Assembly: GCF_003797185.1 (NCBI RefSeq)
Contig: NZ_RKMH01000001.1
Location: 124,001 to 188,000, forward strand
Reading direction: 5' to 3'
DNA: 64,000 nt
From: Gordonia oryzae
Lineage (GTDB): Bacteria; Actinomycetota; Actinomycetes; Mycobacteriales; Mycobacteriaceae
This document shows, piece by piece, positions 47,104 to 59,079 of the stretch. The number at the start of each line of letters is the position of its first letter. The stretch's first letter is position 1. Position numbers and translations under genes: made by a program. A model generated the notes under the pieces. The model was not told the origin of the DNA. It did no database searches and saw nothing but the letters and a program-made list of their open reading frames with translations.

Positions 47104-48053
47104 TGCGGCACCTGCTGTCCACCGAGGGCCTGTCGTCGGCGCAGGCCACCGAGTTGCTCGACGAGGCCGAACGCTTCGAGCAGGCACTGACCGGACGTGA
47201 GGTCCGCAAGCTGCCGACGTTGCGCGGGCGCACGGTGATGACGGTCTTCTACGAGAACTCCACCCGCACTCGGGTGTCCTTCGAGACCGCAGGGAAATGG
47301 ATGAGCGCCGACGTGATCAACGTCTCGGCTTCGAGTTCCTCGGTCGGCAAGGGCGAGTCGCTACGAGACACCGCGATGACCCTGCGCGCCATCGGCGCCG
47401 ACGCGCTGATCGTTCGGCATCCGGCTTCGGGTGCGGCACAACAGATCGCGCAGTGGACCGAGGGTCGCGACGGCACCGGTCCGTCGGTGATCAACGCCGG
47501 CGACGGTATGCACGAACACCCCACGCAAGCGCTGCTCGACGCACTCACGCTCCGTCAACGGCTCGGCTCGCTTCAGGATCGCCGCGTCGCGATCGTTGGC
47601 GACATCCTGCACTCTCGGGTGGCCCGCTCCAACGCGCATCTGCTTTCGACCCTCGGTGCGGAGGTGGTGCTGGTCGCGCCACCGACACTGCTGCCGGTGG
47701 GCGTCGAGGCCTGGCCGGTGACCGTGTCGAGCGACTTCGACGCCGAACTCCCGGCGGTCGACGCGGTGATGATGCTGCGCGTCCAGGCCGAACGCATGAA
47801 CGGCGGTTTCTTCCCCAGCGCACGCGAATACTCGGTGCGCTACGGGCTTTCCGAGAGGCGCATGGGGCTACTCGGTGACGACGCGGTGATCCTGCACCCG
47901 GGACCGATGTTGCGCGGCATGGAGATCGGTTTCTCGGTCGCCGACGCTCCCGCGGCGACGGTCTTGGAACAGGTACGCAATGGAGTCCATGTGCGGATGG
48001 CGGTGCTGTTCCGCTTGCTCGTCGGGACCGAACAGTCAGGAGTATCACAGTGA
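47103..48053 (+). CDS. pyrB: Aspartate carbamoyltransferase catalytic subunit
   Basis: Forms N-carbamoyl-aspartate from carbamoyl phosphate and aspartate, the committed step of pyrimidine synthesis. The 316-residue protein carries the carbamoyl-phosphate motif [13 protein letters not shown], the HPASGAAQQ region, [20 protein letters not shown] and [10 protein letters not shown]. There is no regulatory pyrI gene. Overlaps with pyrR (TGATG) and pyrC (GTGA) show translational coupling. Confidence 0.97.
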   Translation: MRHLLSTEGLSSAQATELLDEAERFEQALTGREVRKLPTLRGRTVMTVFYENSTRTRVSFETAGKWMSADVINVSASSSSVGKGESLRDTAMTLRAIGADALIVRHPASGAAQQIAQWTEGRDGTGPSVINAGDGMHEHPTQALLDALTLRQRLGSLQDRRVAIVGDILHSRVARSNAHLLSTLGAEVVLVAPPTLLPVGVEAWPVTVSSDFDAELPAVDAVMMLRVQAERMNGGFFPSAREYSVRYGLSERRMGLLGDDAVILHPGPMLRGMEIGFSVADAPAATVLEQVRNGVHVRMAVLFRLLVGTEQSGVSQ

Positions 48054-49360
48054 GCGCCCCGAGGAACATCGGAACTGTTGTCCTGCAACAGGTTCGGCCG
48101 TACGGCGAGGAACTGGTCGACGTGGTCGTCGTCGACGGTGTGATCACCGCGATCGGGACCTCGGTGACGGTGCCCGAGGGGGTCGAGTGCATCGACGGGG
48201 CCGGTGCCGTACTCCTGCCTGGCTTCGTCGATTTGCATACCCACTTGCGGGAGCCGGGCCGGGAGGACACCGAGACCATCCGCACCGGCTCGAGGGCCGC
48301 GGCGCTCGGTGGCTACACGGCGGTGTTCGCGATGGCCAACACAGACCCGGTCGCCGACAACTCGACGATCACCGACAACGTGTGGCGTATCGGGCGCGAG
48401 GTGGGCCTGGTCGATGTTCACCCGGTCGGGGCGGTCACCGTTGGGCTGGGCGGTGAACAACTCGCCGAGATGGGAATGATGGCGGCCGGCGTCGCGGGTG
48501 TGCGCATGTTCAGCGATGACGGCACATGCGTCCACGACCCGCTGATCATGCGCCGCGCTCTCGACTACGCCACCGGACTCGGAGTGCTGATAGCCCAGCA
48601 TGCCGAGGAGCCGCGACTGACCAAGGGTGCTGTCGCCCACGAGGGACCGAACGCCGCACGGCTGGGCTTGACCGGATGGCCTCGCGCCGCCGAGGAATCG
48701 ATCGTGGTGCGCGATGCGCTGCTCGCGCGAGACGCCGGGGCGAGAGTGCACATCTGCCACGCCTCCACCGAGGGCACCGTCGAGTTGGTGCGGTGGGCCA
48801 AGGAACAGGGCATCTCCATCACCGCCGAGGTCACCCCGCATCACCTGCTGCTCACCGACGAACGGCTGGCGACCTACGACGCGGTCAACAAGGTGAACCC
48901 GCCGCTGCGGGAGGCCCGCGACACCGCCGCGCTGGTGCGGGCGCTGGCCGACGGCATCGTCGACTGCGTGGCCACCGATCACGCGCCACATGCCGCACAG
49001 GATAAGTGCTGCGAGTTCGCCCTGGCCAAACCGGGCATGCTCGGGCTCGAGACGGCGTTGCCGATCATCGTGACGACCATGGTCGAACCCGGATTGCTGG
49101 ACTGGCGCGGGGTCGCCCGGGTGATGAGCGAACGGCCCGCGCAGATCGTCGGACTCACCGATCAGGGTCGTCCCATTGCCGTCGGCGAACCGGCCAACCT
49201 GACCCTGATCGACCCGGACTCGCCGTGGGTCGTGCGGGGAGACGAGCTGGCCAGTCTCTCGTCGAACACGCCGTACGAGGAGATGACGATGCCGGCGCGG
49301 GTGATCGCCACGCTGCTGCGGGGGGTCGTCACCGCCCGCGACGGGCAGGCGAGCGCATGA
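48050..49360 (+). CDS. pyrC: Dihydroorotase
   Basis: Cyclises carbamoyl-aspartate to dihydroorotate. The 436-residue amidohydrolase has the metal motif [12 protein letters not shown], the second-site His in [14 protein letters not shown] and VTPHHLLL, and the catalytic Asp in [14 protein letters not shown], typical of class I dihydroorotases. It overlaps pyrB (GTGA) and the next membrane protein gene (ATGA). Confidence 0.96.
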   Translation: MSAPRNIGTVVLQQVRPYGEELVDVVVVDGVITAIGTSVTVPEGVECIDGAGAVLLPGFVDLHTHLREPGREDTETIRTGSRAAALGGYTAVFAMANTDPVADNSTITDNVWRIGREVGLVDVHPVGAVTVGLGGEQLAEMGMMAAGVAGVRMFSDDGTCVHDPLIMRRALDYATGLGVLIAQHAEEPRLTKGAVAHEGPNAARLGLTGWPRAAEESIVVRDALLARDAGARVHICHASTEGTVELVRWAKEQGISITAEVTPHHLLLTDERLATYDAVNKVNPPLREARDTAALVRALADGIVDCVATDHAPHAAQDKCCEFALAKPGMLGLETALPIIVTTMVEPGLLDWRGVARVMSERPAQIVGLTDQGRPIAVGEPANLTLIDPDSPWVVRGDELASLSSNTPYEEMTMPARVIATLLRGVVTARDGQASA

Positions 49361-49923
49361 CTGAGATCGTCCTCGACCTGATCATCGTGATCGTCGTGCT
49401 GGCCGCGTGGCTGGCGCTGGTGGCCCTGTTGCTGCGGGGCTGGCGTAATCGAGGCCGGCGTCAGGCCGACGCGATCGGCGAGATCCCGGTGTTCCCCGAC
49501 GATCCGGGTACCGCGCTCCTCGGCCCGGATTCCGGACTGTACCTCGGTGCCACCCTCGCACCGAGCTGGCAAAATCGGGTCGCCGTCGGCGATTTCGGGG
49601 ATCGTGCCGCCGCCGACCTCTCGGCGTTCACCGACGGCATCGGCATCGAGCGCGCCGGCGCGTCCACGATCTGGATACCGCGGTCGGCGATCACCGCGGT
49701 CCGCACCGAGAACGGCCACGCCGGGAAGGTGATGGGCCGCGGCGGCGTGCTGGTGATCCGCTGGACACTGCCGTCGGGAACCGAGATCGACTCCGGCTTT
49801 CGCGCCGACGACAAAGCCGTCTACCCGCCGTGGATCGCCGAATTCACCGCAGCACCGGCCCCCAGTGACACCCCGGCCCACTTGACGACACTGACCGAAA
49901 CCGAACAGGGGAAAGATCAATGA
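49357..49923 (+). CDS. Single-TM protein with PH-like cytoplasmic domain (Rv1382-like)
   Basis: A 188-residue protein conserved in this position of actinobacterial pyr operons. An N-terminal TM (about residues 5-26, [22 protein letters not shown]) is followed by a basic stop-transfer (RGWRNRGRR) and a cytoplasmic domain of PH-like character ([40 protein letters not shown]). Its function is unknown; fixed coupling by ATGA overlaps with both pyrC and carA suggests either a role linked to the operon or mere co-transcription. Confidence 0.82.
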   Translation: MTEIVLDLIIVIVVLAAWLALVALLLRGWRNRGRRQADAIGEIPVFPDDPGTALLGPDSGLYLGATLAPSWQNRVAVGDFGDRAAADLSAFTDGIGIERAGASTIWIPRSAITAVRTENGHAGKVMGRGGVLVIRWTLPSGTEIDSGFRADDKAVYPPWIAEFTAAPAPSDTPAHLTTLTETEQGKDQ

Positions 49924-51089
49924 CCACAGCGGTTCTGGTGCTCGAGAACGGTCAGGTATTCACCGGGCAGCCCTACGGAGCCACCGGCGAGACGCTCGGT
50001 GAGGCCGTGTTCTGCACCGCGATGACCGGATACCAGGAGACCCTGACCGACCCCAGCTATCACCGTCAGATCGTGGTGGCCACCGCACCGCAGATCGGCA
50101 ACACCGGATGGAACACCGAGGACGGCGAATCGACCGGCAGCGCCGGCAGTGACGGCATCGACGGTGACTCCGGCAAGATCTGGGTGGCAGGTTATGCGAT
50201 CCGCAATCCCACACGGCGCGTGTCGAATTGGCGGGCCACGTCGAGCCTCGAGGAGGAACTCACCCGCCAGGGCGTGGTCGGTATCGCGGGCATCGACACC
50301 CGCACGGTGGTGCGCATCCTGCGTGACCACGGATCGATGCGTGCCGGGGTGTTCTCCGGGCCGGCGCTCGCCTCGACCGAGGAGATGCTCGGGCGGGTAC
50401 GCAGCCAGCCGTCGATGACGGGCGCCGACCTCGCCGGCGAGGTGTCCACCGACCGCGGCTATCTCGTCGAGCCCGCGCGGCAAGCGCGACTGACCGTTGC
50501 CGCCATCGATCTGGGTATCAAGACCAACACCCCTCGGATGTTTGCCCAGCGCGGCGTGGCGGTGCATGTGCTGCCCTCCGACACGCCCTTCGCGGCCATC
50601 CGCGAACTGCGGCCCGACGGGGTGTTCCTGTCCAACGGACCCGGCGACCCGGCTACCGCCGATGCTGCCGTAGCGCTGACCCGTGAGGTCCTCGGAGCGG
50701 ATCTGCCACTGTTCGGGATCTGCTTCGGCAATCAGATCCTCGGGCGGGCGCTGGGCCGCTCCACCTACAAGATGGCCTTCGGACACCGGGGGATCAACAT
50801 CCCGGTCATCGACCACGCCACCGGCACGGTGTCGATCACGTCGCAGAATCACGGGTTCGCTCTCGAGGGTGAGGCCGGCGAGGAGTTCGACACCGACTTC
50901 GGCCGGGCCCGTGTCAGTCACACCTGCGCCAACGACGGGACTGTCGAGGGTGTCGAATTGCTCTCGGGCCGTGCGTTTTCGGTGCAGTACCACCCGGAGG
51001 CCGCGGCCGGACCCCACGATGCCGCCTACCTCTTCGATAAATTCGTCACCCTGCTCGAGGGTGACCGCGCCAACGGAACGAGGGCCTGA
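49920..51089 (+). CDS. carA: Carbamoyl-phosphate synthase small (glutaminase) subunit
   Basis: Supplies ammonia from glutamine to CarB. The 389-residue protein has the N-terminal small-subunit domain ([35 protein letters not shown]) and a class I glutamine amidotransferase domain with the nucleophile Cys268 ([11 protein letters not shown]) and His-Glu in [12 protein letters not shown] short polar Ser/Gly insertion at about residues 65-80 is lineage specific. It overlaps carB by one base (TGATG). Confidence 0.96.
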   Translation: MTTAVLVLENGQVFTGQPYGATGETLGEAVFCTAMTGYQETLTDPSYHRQIVVATAPQIGNTGWNTEDGESTGSAGSDGIDGDSGKIWVAGYAIRNPTRRVSNWRATSSLEEELTRQGVVGIAGIDTRTVVRILRDHGSMRAGVFSGPALASTEEMLGRVRSQPSMTGADLAGEVSTDRGYLVEPARQARLTVAAIDLGIKTNTPRMFAQRGVAVHVLPSDTPFAAIRELRPDGVFLSNGPGDPATADAAVALTREVLGADLPLFGICFGNQILGRALGRSTYKMAFGHRGINIPVIDHATGTVSITSQNHGFALEGEAGEEFDTDFGRARVSHTCANDGTVEGVELLSGRAFSVQYHPEAAAGPHDAAYLFDKFVTLLEGDRANGTRA

Positions 51090-54000
51090 TGCCGCGCCGT
51101 ACCGACCTCTCACACGTCCTGGTGATCGGTTCCGGACCGATCGTGATCGGCCAGGCCTGCGAGTTCGACTACTCCGGCACCCAGGCGTGCCGTGTCCTCA
51201 AGTCCGAGGGCCTACGCGTGAGCCTGGTGAACTCCAACCCGGCCACGATCATGACCGATCCGGAGTTCGCCGACGCCACCTACATCGAGCCGATCACCGC
51301 CGAGTACGTCGAGAAGGTCATCGAGGCCGAACGCGACGCCGGACACCCGATCGACGCCGTGCTGGCCACTCTCGGTGGTCAGACGGCATTGAACACTGCT
51401 GTGGCACTGCATGATCGGGGCTCGCTGGACAAGTACGGCATCGAGCTGATCGGCGCCGACTTCGATGCCATTCAGCGAGGTGAGGACCGGCAGATGTTCA
51501 AGGACATCGTCGCCAAGGTCGGCGGAGAGAGCGCCCGCTCGGCCGTCTGCCACACCATGGAGCAAGTGCGCGAGACCGTCGCCGAACTCGGCTATCCGGT
51601 GGTGGTGCGACCCTCGTTCACCATGGGCGGCCTCGGGTCGGGCATGGCCTATGACGAGAACGACCTCGAGCGCATCGCCGGTGGTGGACTCGCCGCGTCA
51701 CCGACGGCGAATGTGCTCATCGAGGAGTCGATCCTGGGGTGGAAGGAATACGAGCTCGAGCTGATGCGCGACAATCGCGACAACGTGGTCGTCATCTGCT
51801 CCATCGAGAACCTCGACCCGGTCGGGGTGCACACCGGGGACTCGGTGACCGTGGCGCCGGCGATGACCCTCACCGACCGCGAATACCAGAAGATGCGCGA
51901 CCTCTCGATCGCCATCCTGCGCGAGGTCGGCGTCGATACCGGCGGCTGCAACATCCAGTTCGCGCAGGACCCCGCCGACGGCCGTCTCGTCGTGATAGAG
52001 ATGAATCCGCGTGTCTCGCGGTCCTCGGCATTGGCCTCCAAGGCGACGGGATTCCCGATCGCCAAGATCGCCGCGAAGCTCGCGATCGGGTACAGCCTCG
52101 ACGAGATCACCAACGACATCACCAAAGAGACTCCAGCCTGCTTCGAGCCGACTCTGGACTACGTCGTGGTCAAGGCGCCACGATTCGCGTTCGAGAAGTT
52201 CCCCGGCGCCGACGACACACTGACCACCACCATGAAGTCGGTGGGCGAGGCGATGAGTCTGGGCCGGTCGTTCGCCGAGGCGCTGGGCAAGGTGATGCGC
52301 TCGCTGGAGACCAAGGCGGCCGGATTCTGGACTGAGCCCAACCGGGCCGACCCGTCGACGGTGGACCTCGAGGCGCTCCTCGAGCAGTTGCGCACCCCCA
52401 AGGACGGCCGGCTCTACGGCATCATGCTGGCCTTCGATGCCGGCGCCACCGTCGAGCAGTTGTACGAGGCCACCGCGATCGACCCGTGGTTCCTCGCCGA
52501 GATCGGCGGGATCGCGGCGCTGGGCACCGAGATCCGCGACGCCGGGCAGCTGACGGCGGAGTTGCTGCGCGAGGCCAAGTCGACCGGCTTCTCCGATCGC
52601 CAGATCGCGGCGCTGCGTTCGGATTTCGCCGACGAGGACGCGGTCCGCGCATTCCGGCAGGCCTTGGGTGTCCGCCCGGTCTACAAGACCGTCGACACGT
52701 GTGCGGCCGAATTCGAGGCCAAGACGCCGTACCACTATTCGACCTATGAACTCGATCCGGCGGCGACCAGTGAGATCGCGCCGCAGCCCGATCGGCCCAA
52801 GGTCTTGATCCTGGGTTCGGGACCCAACCGCATCGGGCAGGGCATCGAGTTCGACTACTCGTGCGTGCACGCCGCGCTCACACTCAGCGAGGCCGGCTAC
52901 GAGACCGTCATGGTCAACTGCAACCCGGAGACCGTCTCGACCGACTACGACACCGCCGATCGCCTGTACTTCGAGCCGCTGACCTTTGAGGATGTCCTCG
53001 AGGTGTTCCATGCCGAATCGGAGTCGGGTACCGTCGCCGGCGTCATCGTCCAGCTGGGCGGGCAGACCCCGCTCGGGTTGGCCGACCGGCTCGAATCCGC
53101 AGGTGTCCCCATCGTCGGGACCAGCCCGGCGGCGATCAATCTCGCCGAGGACCGTGGCGAATTCGGCAAGGTGCTGACCGCAGCAGGACTGCCCGCCCCG
53201 GCGTTTGGGACGGCCACCAGCTTCGATGAGGCGCGCGAGACCGCCGCTCGCATCGGCTACCCGGTGCTGGTGCGCCCCTCCTATGTGCTCGGCGGGCGCG
53301 GTATGGAGATCGTCTACGACGAGTCGTCTCTGGCCGACTACATCTCGCGTGCAACCGAATTGACACCGGATCATCCCGTGCTGGTGGATCGGTTCCTCGA
53401 GGACGCAGTGGAGATCGACGTCGACGCGCTGTGCGACGGCACCGAGGTCTACATCGGCGGGATCATGGAGCACATCGAGGAGGCCGGTATCCACTCCGGC
53501 GACTCGGCGTGTGCGCTGCCGCCGATCACCCTCGGTCGCGCCGATCTACAGATGGTGCGCCAGTCCACCGAGGCGCTGGCCAAGGGGATCGGGGTGCGCG
53601 GCCTGCTCAACGTCCAGTACGCCCTCAAGGACGACATCCTCTATGTGCTCGAGGCCAACCCCCGCGCCAGCCGGACGGTGCCCTTTGTTTCCAAGGCGAC
53701 CGCGGTACCCCTGGCCAAGGCGTGTGCCCGTGTCATGCTGGGCACCTCCATAGCCGAGCTGCGCGATCAGGGCATTCTCGCCGCCGACGGTGACGGTGGC
53801 CACGCACCGGTGCATGCACCGATCGCGGTGAAGGAAGCGGTGTTGCCGTTCAACAGGTTCCGTCGCCACGACGGCACGGGGGTTGACTCGCTGCTCAGTC
53901 CGGAGATGAAGTCCACCGGTGAGGTGATGGGCATCGATGCCGATTTCGGTCGGGCCTTCGCCAAGTCGCAGACCGCCGCCTACGGGTCGTTGCCCACCGA

Positions 54001-54439
54001 CGGCGCCGTCTTCGTGTCGGTGGCCAATAAGGACAAGCGGGCGCTACTGTTCCCGGTCAAGCACCTCGCGGACCTCGGATTCACCATCCTGGCCACCGAA
54101 GGAACCGCAGAGGTGCTGCGGCGCAACGGTATCGAGTCTCAGACGGTGCGCAAGCATTTCGAGTCGCGGCCGGGGGAGAAGACCATCCTCGACGCTATCC
54201 GCGCCGGTGAGGTGGCGATGGTCATCAACACGCCCTACGGCCAGTCCGGCCCGCGAGTCGACGGTTACGAGATCCGCAGTGCCGCCGTGGCCGCCGGAAT
54301 CCCGTGTATCACCACGGTGCAGGGCGCCAGCGCGGCGGTGCAGGGCATCGAGGCCGCGCGGGGTAACCAGATGGGTGTCAAGGCGCTACAGCGGCGCCAC
54401 GCGGCCCTGCTGAACGAGCCGGGCGGGACCGAGCAGTGA
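51089..54439 (+). CDS. carB: Carbamoyl-phosphate synthase large subunit
   Basis: Makes carbamoyl phosphate for both pyrimidines and arginine. The 1116-residue protein has the tandem duplicated ATP-grasp organisation: first half from [20 protein letters not shown], second half from [20 protein letters not shown] at about residue 572, a central oligomerisation domain, and a C-terminal MGS-like allosteric domain ([20 protein letters not shown]) that in other bacteria binds UMP or ornithine. It is slightly longer than the E. coli enzyme (1073). It overlaps pyrF by four bases (GTGA). Confidence 0.97.
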   Translation: MPRRTDLSHVLVIGSGPIVIGQACEFDYSGTQACRVLKSEGLRVSLVNSNPATIMTDPEFADATYIEPITAEYVEKVIEAERDAGHPIDAVLATLGGQTALNTAVALHDRGSLDKYGIELIGADFDAIQRGEDRQMFKDIVAKVGGESARSAVCHTMEQVRETVAELGYPVVVRPSFTMGGLGSGMAYDENDLERIAGGGLAASPTANVLIEESILGWKEYELELMRDNRDNVVVICSIENLDPVGVHTGDSVTVAPAMTLTDREYQKMRDLSIAILREVGVDTGGCNIQFAQDPADGRLVVIEMNPRVSRSSALASKATGFPIAKIAAKLAIGYSLDEITNDITKETPACFEPTLDYVVVKAPRFAFEKFPGADDTLTTTMKSVGEAMSLGRSFAEALGKVMRSLETKAAGFWTEPNRADPSTVDLEALLEQLRTPKDGRLYGIMLAFDAGATVEQLYEATAIDPWFLAEIGGIAALGTEIRDAGQLTAELLREAKSTGFSDRQIAALRSDFADEDAVRAFRQALGVRPVYKTVDTCAAEFEAKTPYHYSTYELDPAATSEIAPQPDRPKVLILGSGPNRIGQGIEFDYSCVHAALTLSEAGYETVMVNCNPETVSTDYDTADRLYFEPLTFEDVLEVFHAESESGTVAGVIVQLGGQTPLGLADRLESAGVPIVGTSPAAINLAEDRGEFGKVLTAAGLPAPAFGTATSFDEARETAARIGYPVLVRPSYVLGGRGMEIVYDESSLADYISRATELTPDHPVLVDRFLEDAVEIDVDALCDGTEVYIGGIMEHIEEAGIHSGDSACALPPITLGRADLQMVRQSTEALAKGIGVRGLLNVQYALKDDILYVLEANPRASRTVPFVSKATAVPLAKACARVMLGTSIAELRDQGILAADGDGGHAPVHAPIAVKEAVLPFNRFRRHDGTGVDSLLSPEMKSTGEVMGIDADFGRAFAKSQTAAYGSLPTDGAVFVSVANKDKRALLFPVKHLADLGFTILATEGTAEVLRRNGIESQTVRKHFESRPGEKTILDAIRAGEVAMVINTPYGQSGPRVDGYEIRSAAVAAGIPCITTVQGASAAVQGIEAARGNQMGVKALQRRHAALLNEPGGTEQ

Positions 54440-55257
54440 CCGGCTTCGGTCCCCGTTTTCGCACTGCCGTCGCCGCACGGGGGCGGCTGTGTGCGGGGAT
54501 CGACCCGCACGTCGAACTCCTTCAATCGTGGGGTCTCGAAGCCGATCCGGCAGGACTGGACCGCTTCGCCGACCTCTGTATCGAGGCGTTCGGATCGGTG
54601 GCAGCAGTCATCAAACCACAGGTGGCGTTCTTCGAGCCGTTCGGTGCCGCCGGTCTGGCGACCCTCGAACGGGTCATCGCCGGATGCCGGGACGCAGGCG
54701 CGCTCGTCCTCGCCGACGCCAAGCGTGGTGACATCGGATCGACGATGTCTGCCTATGCGCGTGCGTGGCTCGACGATTCGTCGCCCCTGGCCTCCGACGC
54801 GGTCACCGTCTCTCCGTACCTCGGATTCGGTTCCCTCGCACCGGCTCTCGATGTGGCGCGCCCGGCCGGGCGGGGAGTGTTCGTCCTCGCCCGCACCTCC
54901 AACCCGGAGGGTGCGTCGGTGCAACTGGCCGATGCCGATGGGCGATCGGTGGGGCAGCGGATCGTCGACGCGGCGGCGGCGGTCAACACCGACGGTGCGG
55001 GCACGGTGGGTGTGGTGGTCGGTGCGACCCGTGCGCACGGCCTCGATCTCACCGCACTCGCCGGTCCCGTCCTGGCCCCGGGCCTCGGCGCCCAGGGAGC
55101 ACGCGCGGAGGATCTCGGTTCGGTCTTCGCCGAGTCCGACCTCGACTGGCTGCTGCCGGCGAGTTCACGCGGGGTGCTGGGCGCCGGACCCGACATCGGC
55201 GCGTTGCGCGCGTCGTTCGAGGCTGCACGTGATGAGGTGGAATCAGCGCTGTCGTGA
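54436..55257 (+). CDS. pyrF: Orotidine 5'-phosphate decarboxylase (type 2)
   Basis: Converts OMP to UMP, the last step of the pathway. The 273-residue protein is of the long type 2 family seen in mycobacteria: [17 protein letters not shown] at the start, [13 protein letters not shown] and the catalytic [11 protein letters not shown] with Lys96. The operon lacks pyrD (dihydroorotate dehydrogenase), which must be elsewhere. The stop lies just before the response-regulator gene. Confidence 0.95.
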   Translation: MTGFGPRFRTAVAARGRLCAGIDPHVELLQSWGLEADPAGLDRFADLCIEAFGSVAAVIKPQVAFFEPFGAAGLATLERVIAGCRDAGALVLADAKRGDIGSTMSAYARAWLDDSSPLASDAVTVSPYLGFGSLAPALDVARPAGRGVFVLARTSNPEGASVQLADADGRSVGQRIVDAAAAVNTDGAGTVGVVVGATRAHGLDLTALAGPVLAPGLGAQGARAEDLGSVFAESDLDWLLPASSRGVLGAGPDIGALRASFEAARDEVESALS

Positions 55258-55280
55258 AGCCGGCGCTCGGAGGAGGCCGT

Positions 55281-55919
55281 ATGAACCGGACCATCAGCGT
55301 TGTGGTCGTCGACGATCACCCGTTCTTCCGGGACGGTCTGTCGCGAGGGTTGTCGGCCAGCGGTCGTATCCGGGTGGTCGGGGAGGCCGTGGATGCACCA
55401 TCGGGGATCGCCTTGATCGGCGAGCTGCTGCCCGACGTCGCCGTCGTCGACTATCAGATGCCCGGTATGACGGGTATCGACCTCGTCCACGCGGTGGCCC
55501 GGGACGGAGTCTCCACCAAGGTGCTGCTGCTCTCTGCGGTCACCGACTCGGTGGTCGTCTTCGACGCGCTACGCGAGGGCGCGGCGGGCTACATGTCGAA
55601 GGATGCCGACCGCGACGCCGTCGTCGGAGCCGTCGAGCGGGTCGCGCGCGGCGAGACGGTCGTACCACCCGAACTCGCCGCCGGTCTCGTCACCCAGATC
55701 CGGGCACACGCCACTCCCGGCGCGCCTACGCTCAGCGAGCGAGAGAGCCAGGTGCTCAACGGTTTCGCGCGAGGCCTGTCCATCCCGCAGATCGCCGCCG
55801 AGCTCTACATCGGTGCGTCGACGGTCAAGACACATGCGGGCAACCTCTACCAGAAGCTCGGTGTCTCCGATCGCGCAGCCGCGGTCGCCGAGGGCATGCG
55901 CAGGCGCCTCATCGAATGA
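55281..55919 (+). CDS. NarL/LuxR-type response regulator
   Basis: A 212-residue regulator with an N-terminal receiver domain (VVVVDDHPFFRDGLSRGL; phospho-acceptor Asp57 in VAVVDYQMPGM; Lys in YMSKDADRDAV) and a C-terminal LuxR helix-turn-helix (LSERESQVLNGFARGLSIPQ, STVKTHAGNLYQKLG). ATG 55281 is chosen because GGAGGAGG lies five bases upstream; a GTG at 55254 overlaps the pyrF stop and is an alternative. It is co-transcribed with the kinase that follows. Targets are unknown. Confidence 0.93.
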   Translation: MNRTISVVVVDDHPFFRDGLSRGLSASGRIRVVGEAVDAPSGIALIGELLPDVAVVDYQMPGMTGIDLVHAVARDGVSTKVLLLSAVTDSVVVFDALREGAAGYMSKDADRDAVVGAVERVARGETVVPPELAAGLVTQIRAHATPGAPTLSERESQVLNGFARGLSIPQIAAELYIGASTVKTHAGNLYQKLGVSDRAAAVAEGMRRRLIE

Positions 55920-57238
55920 GTCGGGACACCCGGAGAGTCGGGACACCCGGAGAGTCGGGACATCGAATGACGTGGAGACCTCTCGGGCGGTGGCGGGCAC
56001 GCGGGTTCACCGCGCCCGGACTCGGTGAACCGGCACTCGACCGCATCCTCTACGAACACGCCCTGCTCGGGTTGCGTGTGCAGGTGGTGGTGCGGCTGAC
56101 GCTCGCAGTGTTCACGGCGCTCGTCGTCGCACTCGATCCACCCGCGCATCTGTTGGTGCCGACCTGGGCGGTCGTCGGCGCCTACGTGGTGTGGGCGGTG
56201 GCCTGCGTCGTGCCGGCACGCCACGCCGGCCGGCGGACGTTGTACTGGGCGTGGCTGGCGCTGCTGGTCGATCTGAGCGCCCTCACCACCGTCGCGTCGT
56301 TCGCCGCCGCTTCCGACGACACCAGTTGGACCTCGGACGTGTTGCTCACTGGCTTCGCGCTGCTCCCGATGGCGGCGGCGACGCAGTTGCGGCCGACGGT
56401 GTGTGCGGCTATCGCGGTACCGACCGCTCTGGTGTTCTTCGTCACCAGCGCTGCTGCGCGCACGGCCAACGGCGAACCCTGGTCGTCGGTGTCGTTGCAC
56501 ACGATGGTGATCGCCGGTCTCGGACTCGCCGCGGTGCTGCTCTCGCGGGTTTCGCGCTCGCGGGTGATCACCATCGCCTCGCTGGCCCGCGAGCGGGCGC
56601 AACTGCTCGAGGACGCGCTGCGCATCGAGGCGCGAGAGCGGCAGGCGCTGGCCGAGGCACTGCATGACGGCGCCCTGCAGTACGTGCTTGGTGCGCGCGC
56701 CGGGATGGACGCGGTCCGCCGGGGCGATCCCGTGGCGATCGATCGGGTCGAGGTCGCCCTCGCGGAATCCGGACGGTTGCTGCGGTCGACGTTGACGGCA
56801 CTGAACCCGGCGGTCCTCGAACATCACGGGTTGGCCGTAGCGGTCACCGAACTCGCCCGCACCACCCAGGAATCCTCGGGAGTGACGGTGCTCGTCGACG
56901 CCGCGACGTGGCCGGATGTGGCGACCGCGGTCGACCGGCTGCTGTTCGCCACGGCCCGCGAGCTGCTCACGAACGTAGTCAAACATGCCCGTGCACATCG
57001 GGTGGAACTCACACTCGAATACACCGACGGGCATGCGCGGCTGATCGTCGTGGACGACGGGGTCGGCGTCGCCGAGGACGACGTGGCGGGCGAGCGTCTC
57101 GACGCCCAGATGGCCACCGGCCACCTCGGGCTCGCCTCGCGCCGGGTTCGGCTGGCCGCCGCAGGCGGATCACTGTCGGTTCGGGCTCGACCCGGCGGCG
57201 GGACCGTGGCGATCGCAACGGTCCCGTCAGAGCGCTGA
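55916..57238 (+). CDS. NarL-type (HisKA_3) sensor histidine kinase
   Basis: A 440-residue membrane kinase. After a short cytoplasmic start come about five TM helices (for example VVVRLTLAVFTALVVAL and WAWLALLVDLSALTTVASF), then the HisKA_3 dimerisation domain with phospho-acceptor His250 in LAEALHDGALQYVLG, and an HATPase_c domain (ARELLTNVVKHARAHRVEL; VVDDGVGVAEDD; GHLGLASRRVRLAAAGG). No large extracellular sensor domain is present, so it may sense a membrane or internal cue. ATG 55916 forms an ATGA overlap with the regulator stop; ATG 55967, in the same sequence context 51 bp later, would skip the repeats and is an equal candidate. Confidence 0.9.
   Translation: MSRDTRRVGTPGESGHRMTWRPLGRWRARGFTAPGLGEPALDRILYEHALLGLRVQVVVRLTLAVFTALVVALDPPAHLLVPTWAVVGAYVVWAVACVVPARHAGRRTLYWAWLALLVDLSALTTVASFAAASDDTSWTSDVLLTGFALLPMAAATQLRPTVCAAIAVPTALVFFVTSAAARTANGEPWSSVSLHTMVIAGLGLAAVLLSRVSRSRVITIASLARERAQLLEDALRIEARERQALAEALHDGALQYVLGARAGMDAVRRGDPVAIDRVEVALAESGRLLRSTLTALNPAVLEHHGLAVAVTELARTTQESSGVTVLVDAATWPDVATAVDRLLFATARELLTNVVKHARAHRVELTLEYTDGHARLIVVDDGVGVAEDDVAGERLDAQMATGHLGLASRRVRLAAAGGSLSVRARPGGGTVAIATVPSER
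55918..55968 (+). repeat. 17-bp tandem repeat x3 at the regulator-kinase junction
   Basis: GAGTCGGGACACCCGGA occurs at 55918-55934 and 55935-55951, with a third copy from 55952 that changes after GAGTCGGGACA. The third copy runs into ATCGAATGA, which is also the sequence at the end of the regulator gene, so 51 bp separate two identical ATG contexts. Three 17-bp units make 51 bp and keep the kinase frame. Confidence 0.9.
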
Positions 57239-57729
57239 GGTGAATCGCCGAGGCAGCCCCTGCGTGCCGCTCGGCTCCCACGACACGCGCAACGTGCGGG
57301 GAATGTTCCGGGCAATTCGACTTGACCACACCCGTCACATCAGTCCCAGAGCTGACGTCGGGGGCCTGGTCAGTCGTCGCCCGATGCGGTCGCCGGATGC
57401 TGGTGTTGCACTCGACACACCGCGCTCACCAGCGGTTATGGTCGCAATCATGCGGGTTGATGGGGTAGGGTCATGTCCGGTCGACCCGCCCTCCGGCGGG
57501 CGGTCAGCGGGCAACCTACAGCACCGCCCACGCGGCGCTTGGCAGGGGTGGCCCTCGCAAATCCCTGCTCACGTGGGTACGGTCGCTTTCGCCGCACCAC
57601 ATCGGTGAGTGCCGGTCGTGGCGATCCGTCGCAGCGACCCACCGCACGCGCTCACGAGCGGCCACACGCCACCGGGCACCATACGGGTGCCGGTGCAGTC
57701 CAGATCGATTACGAAAGACGGAGGAACCC
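57239..57729. other. 491-bp region upstream of mihF
   Basis: No supported gene. It must hold the mihF promoter and possibly a long 5' leader. A small GC hairpin, CCCGCC-CTCC-GGCGGG, lies at 57485-57500 and may end the kinase transcript or fold in the leader. A GTG-started frame from 57240 is open for about 120 codons but has shadow-like composition. Confidence 0.5.
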
Positions 57730-58044
57730 GTGGCGCTTCCCCAGTTGACAGACGAGCAGCGCGCCGCTGCGTTGGAGAAGGCTGCTGCCGCCCGCCGAGC
57801 GCGCGCCGAGCTCAAAGAGCGTCTCAAGCGTGGTGGCACCGACCTCAAGCAGGTGCTCAAGGATGCCGAAGATGACGAGATCTTGGGCAAGATGAAGGTC
57901 TCGGCCCTGCTCGAGGCCCTGCCGAAGGTCGGCAAGGTCAAGGCGCAGGAAATCATGAACGAGCTGGAGATCGCCCCGACGCGCCGCCTGCGCGGTCTCG
58001 GCGATCGTCAGCGCAAGGCGTTGCTCGAAAAGTTCAGCTCCTGA
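57730..58044 (+). CDS. mihF: Integration host factor MihF (actinobacterial mIHF)
   Basis: A 104-residue nucleoid-associated protein specific to actinobacteria (Rv1388). It bends and condenses DNA and is essential in mycobacteria. The sequence is almost all helical with a helix-two-turn-helix centre: [33 protein letters not shown] and [19 protein letters not shown]. The GTG at 57730 follows ACGGAGGAAC. mihF-gmk-rpoZ is a standard actinobacterial order. Confidence 0.95.
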   Translation: MALPQLTDEQRAAALEKAAAARRARAELKERLKRGGTDLKQVLKDAEDDEILGKMKVSALLEALPKVGKVKAQEIMNELEIAPTRRLRGLGDRQRKALLEKFSS

Positions 58045-58070
58045 CCGAGCGCAACGAACACAGCAGCGTG

Positions 58071-59061
<991 letters not shown>

Positions 59062-59079
59062 AAGCCCGCGGGCTCGCAG

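Noticed and set aside
54491..55915. Long frame joining a pyrF shadow to the histidine kinase as one 915-residue protein
   Set aside because: The first 475 codons are an alternate-frame shadow of pyrF and the response regulator; both real genes are unmistakable.
57240..57608. 122-codon frame after the kinase as a gene
   Set aside because: Composition resembles random GC-rich sequence, there is no ribosome site and no family resemblance.
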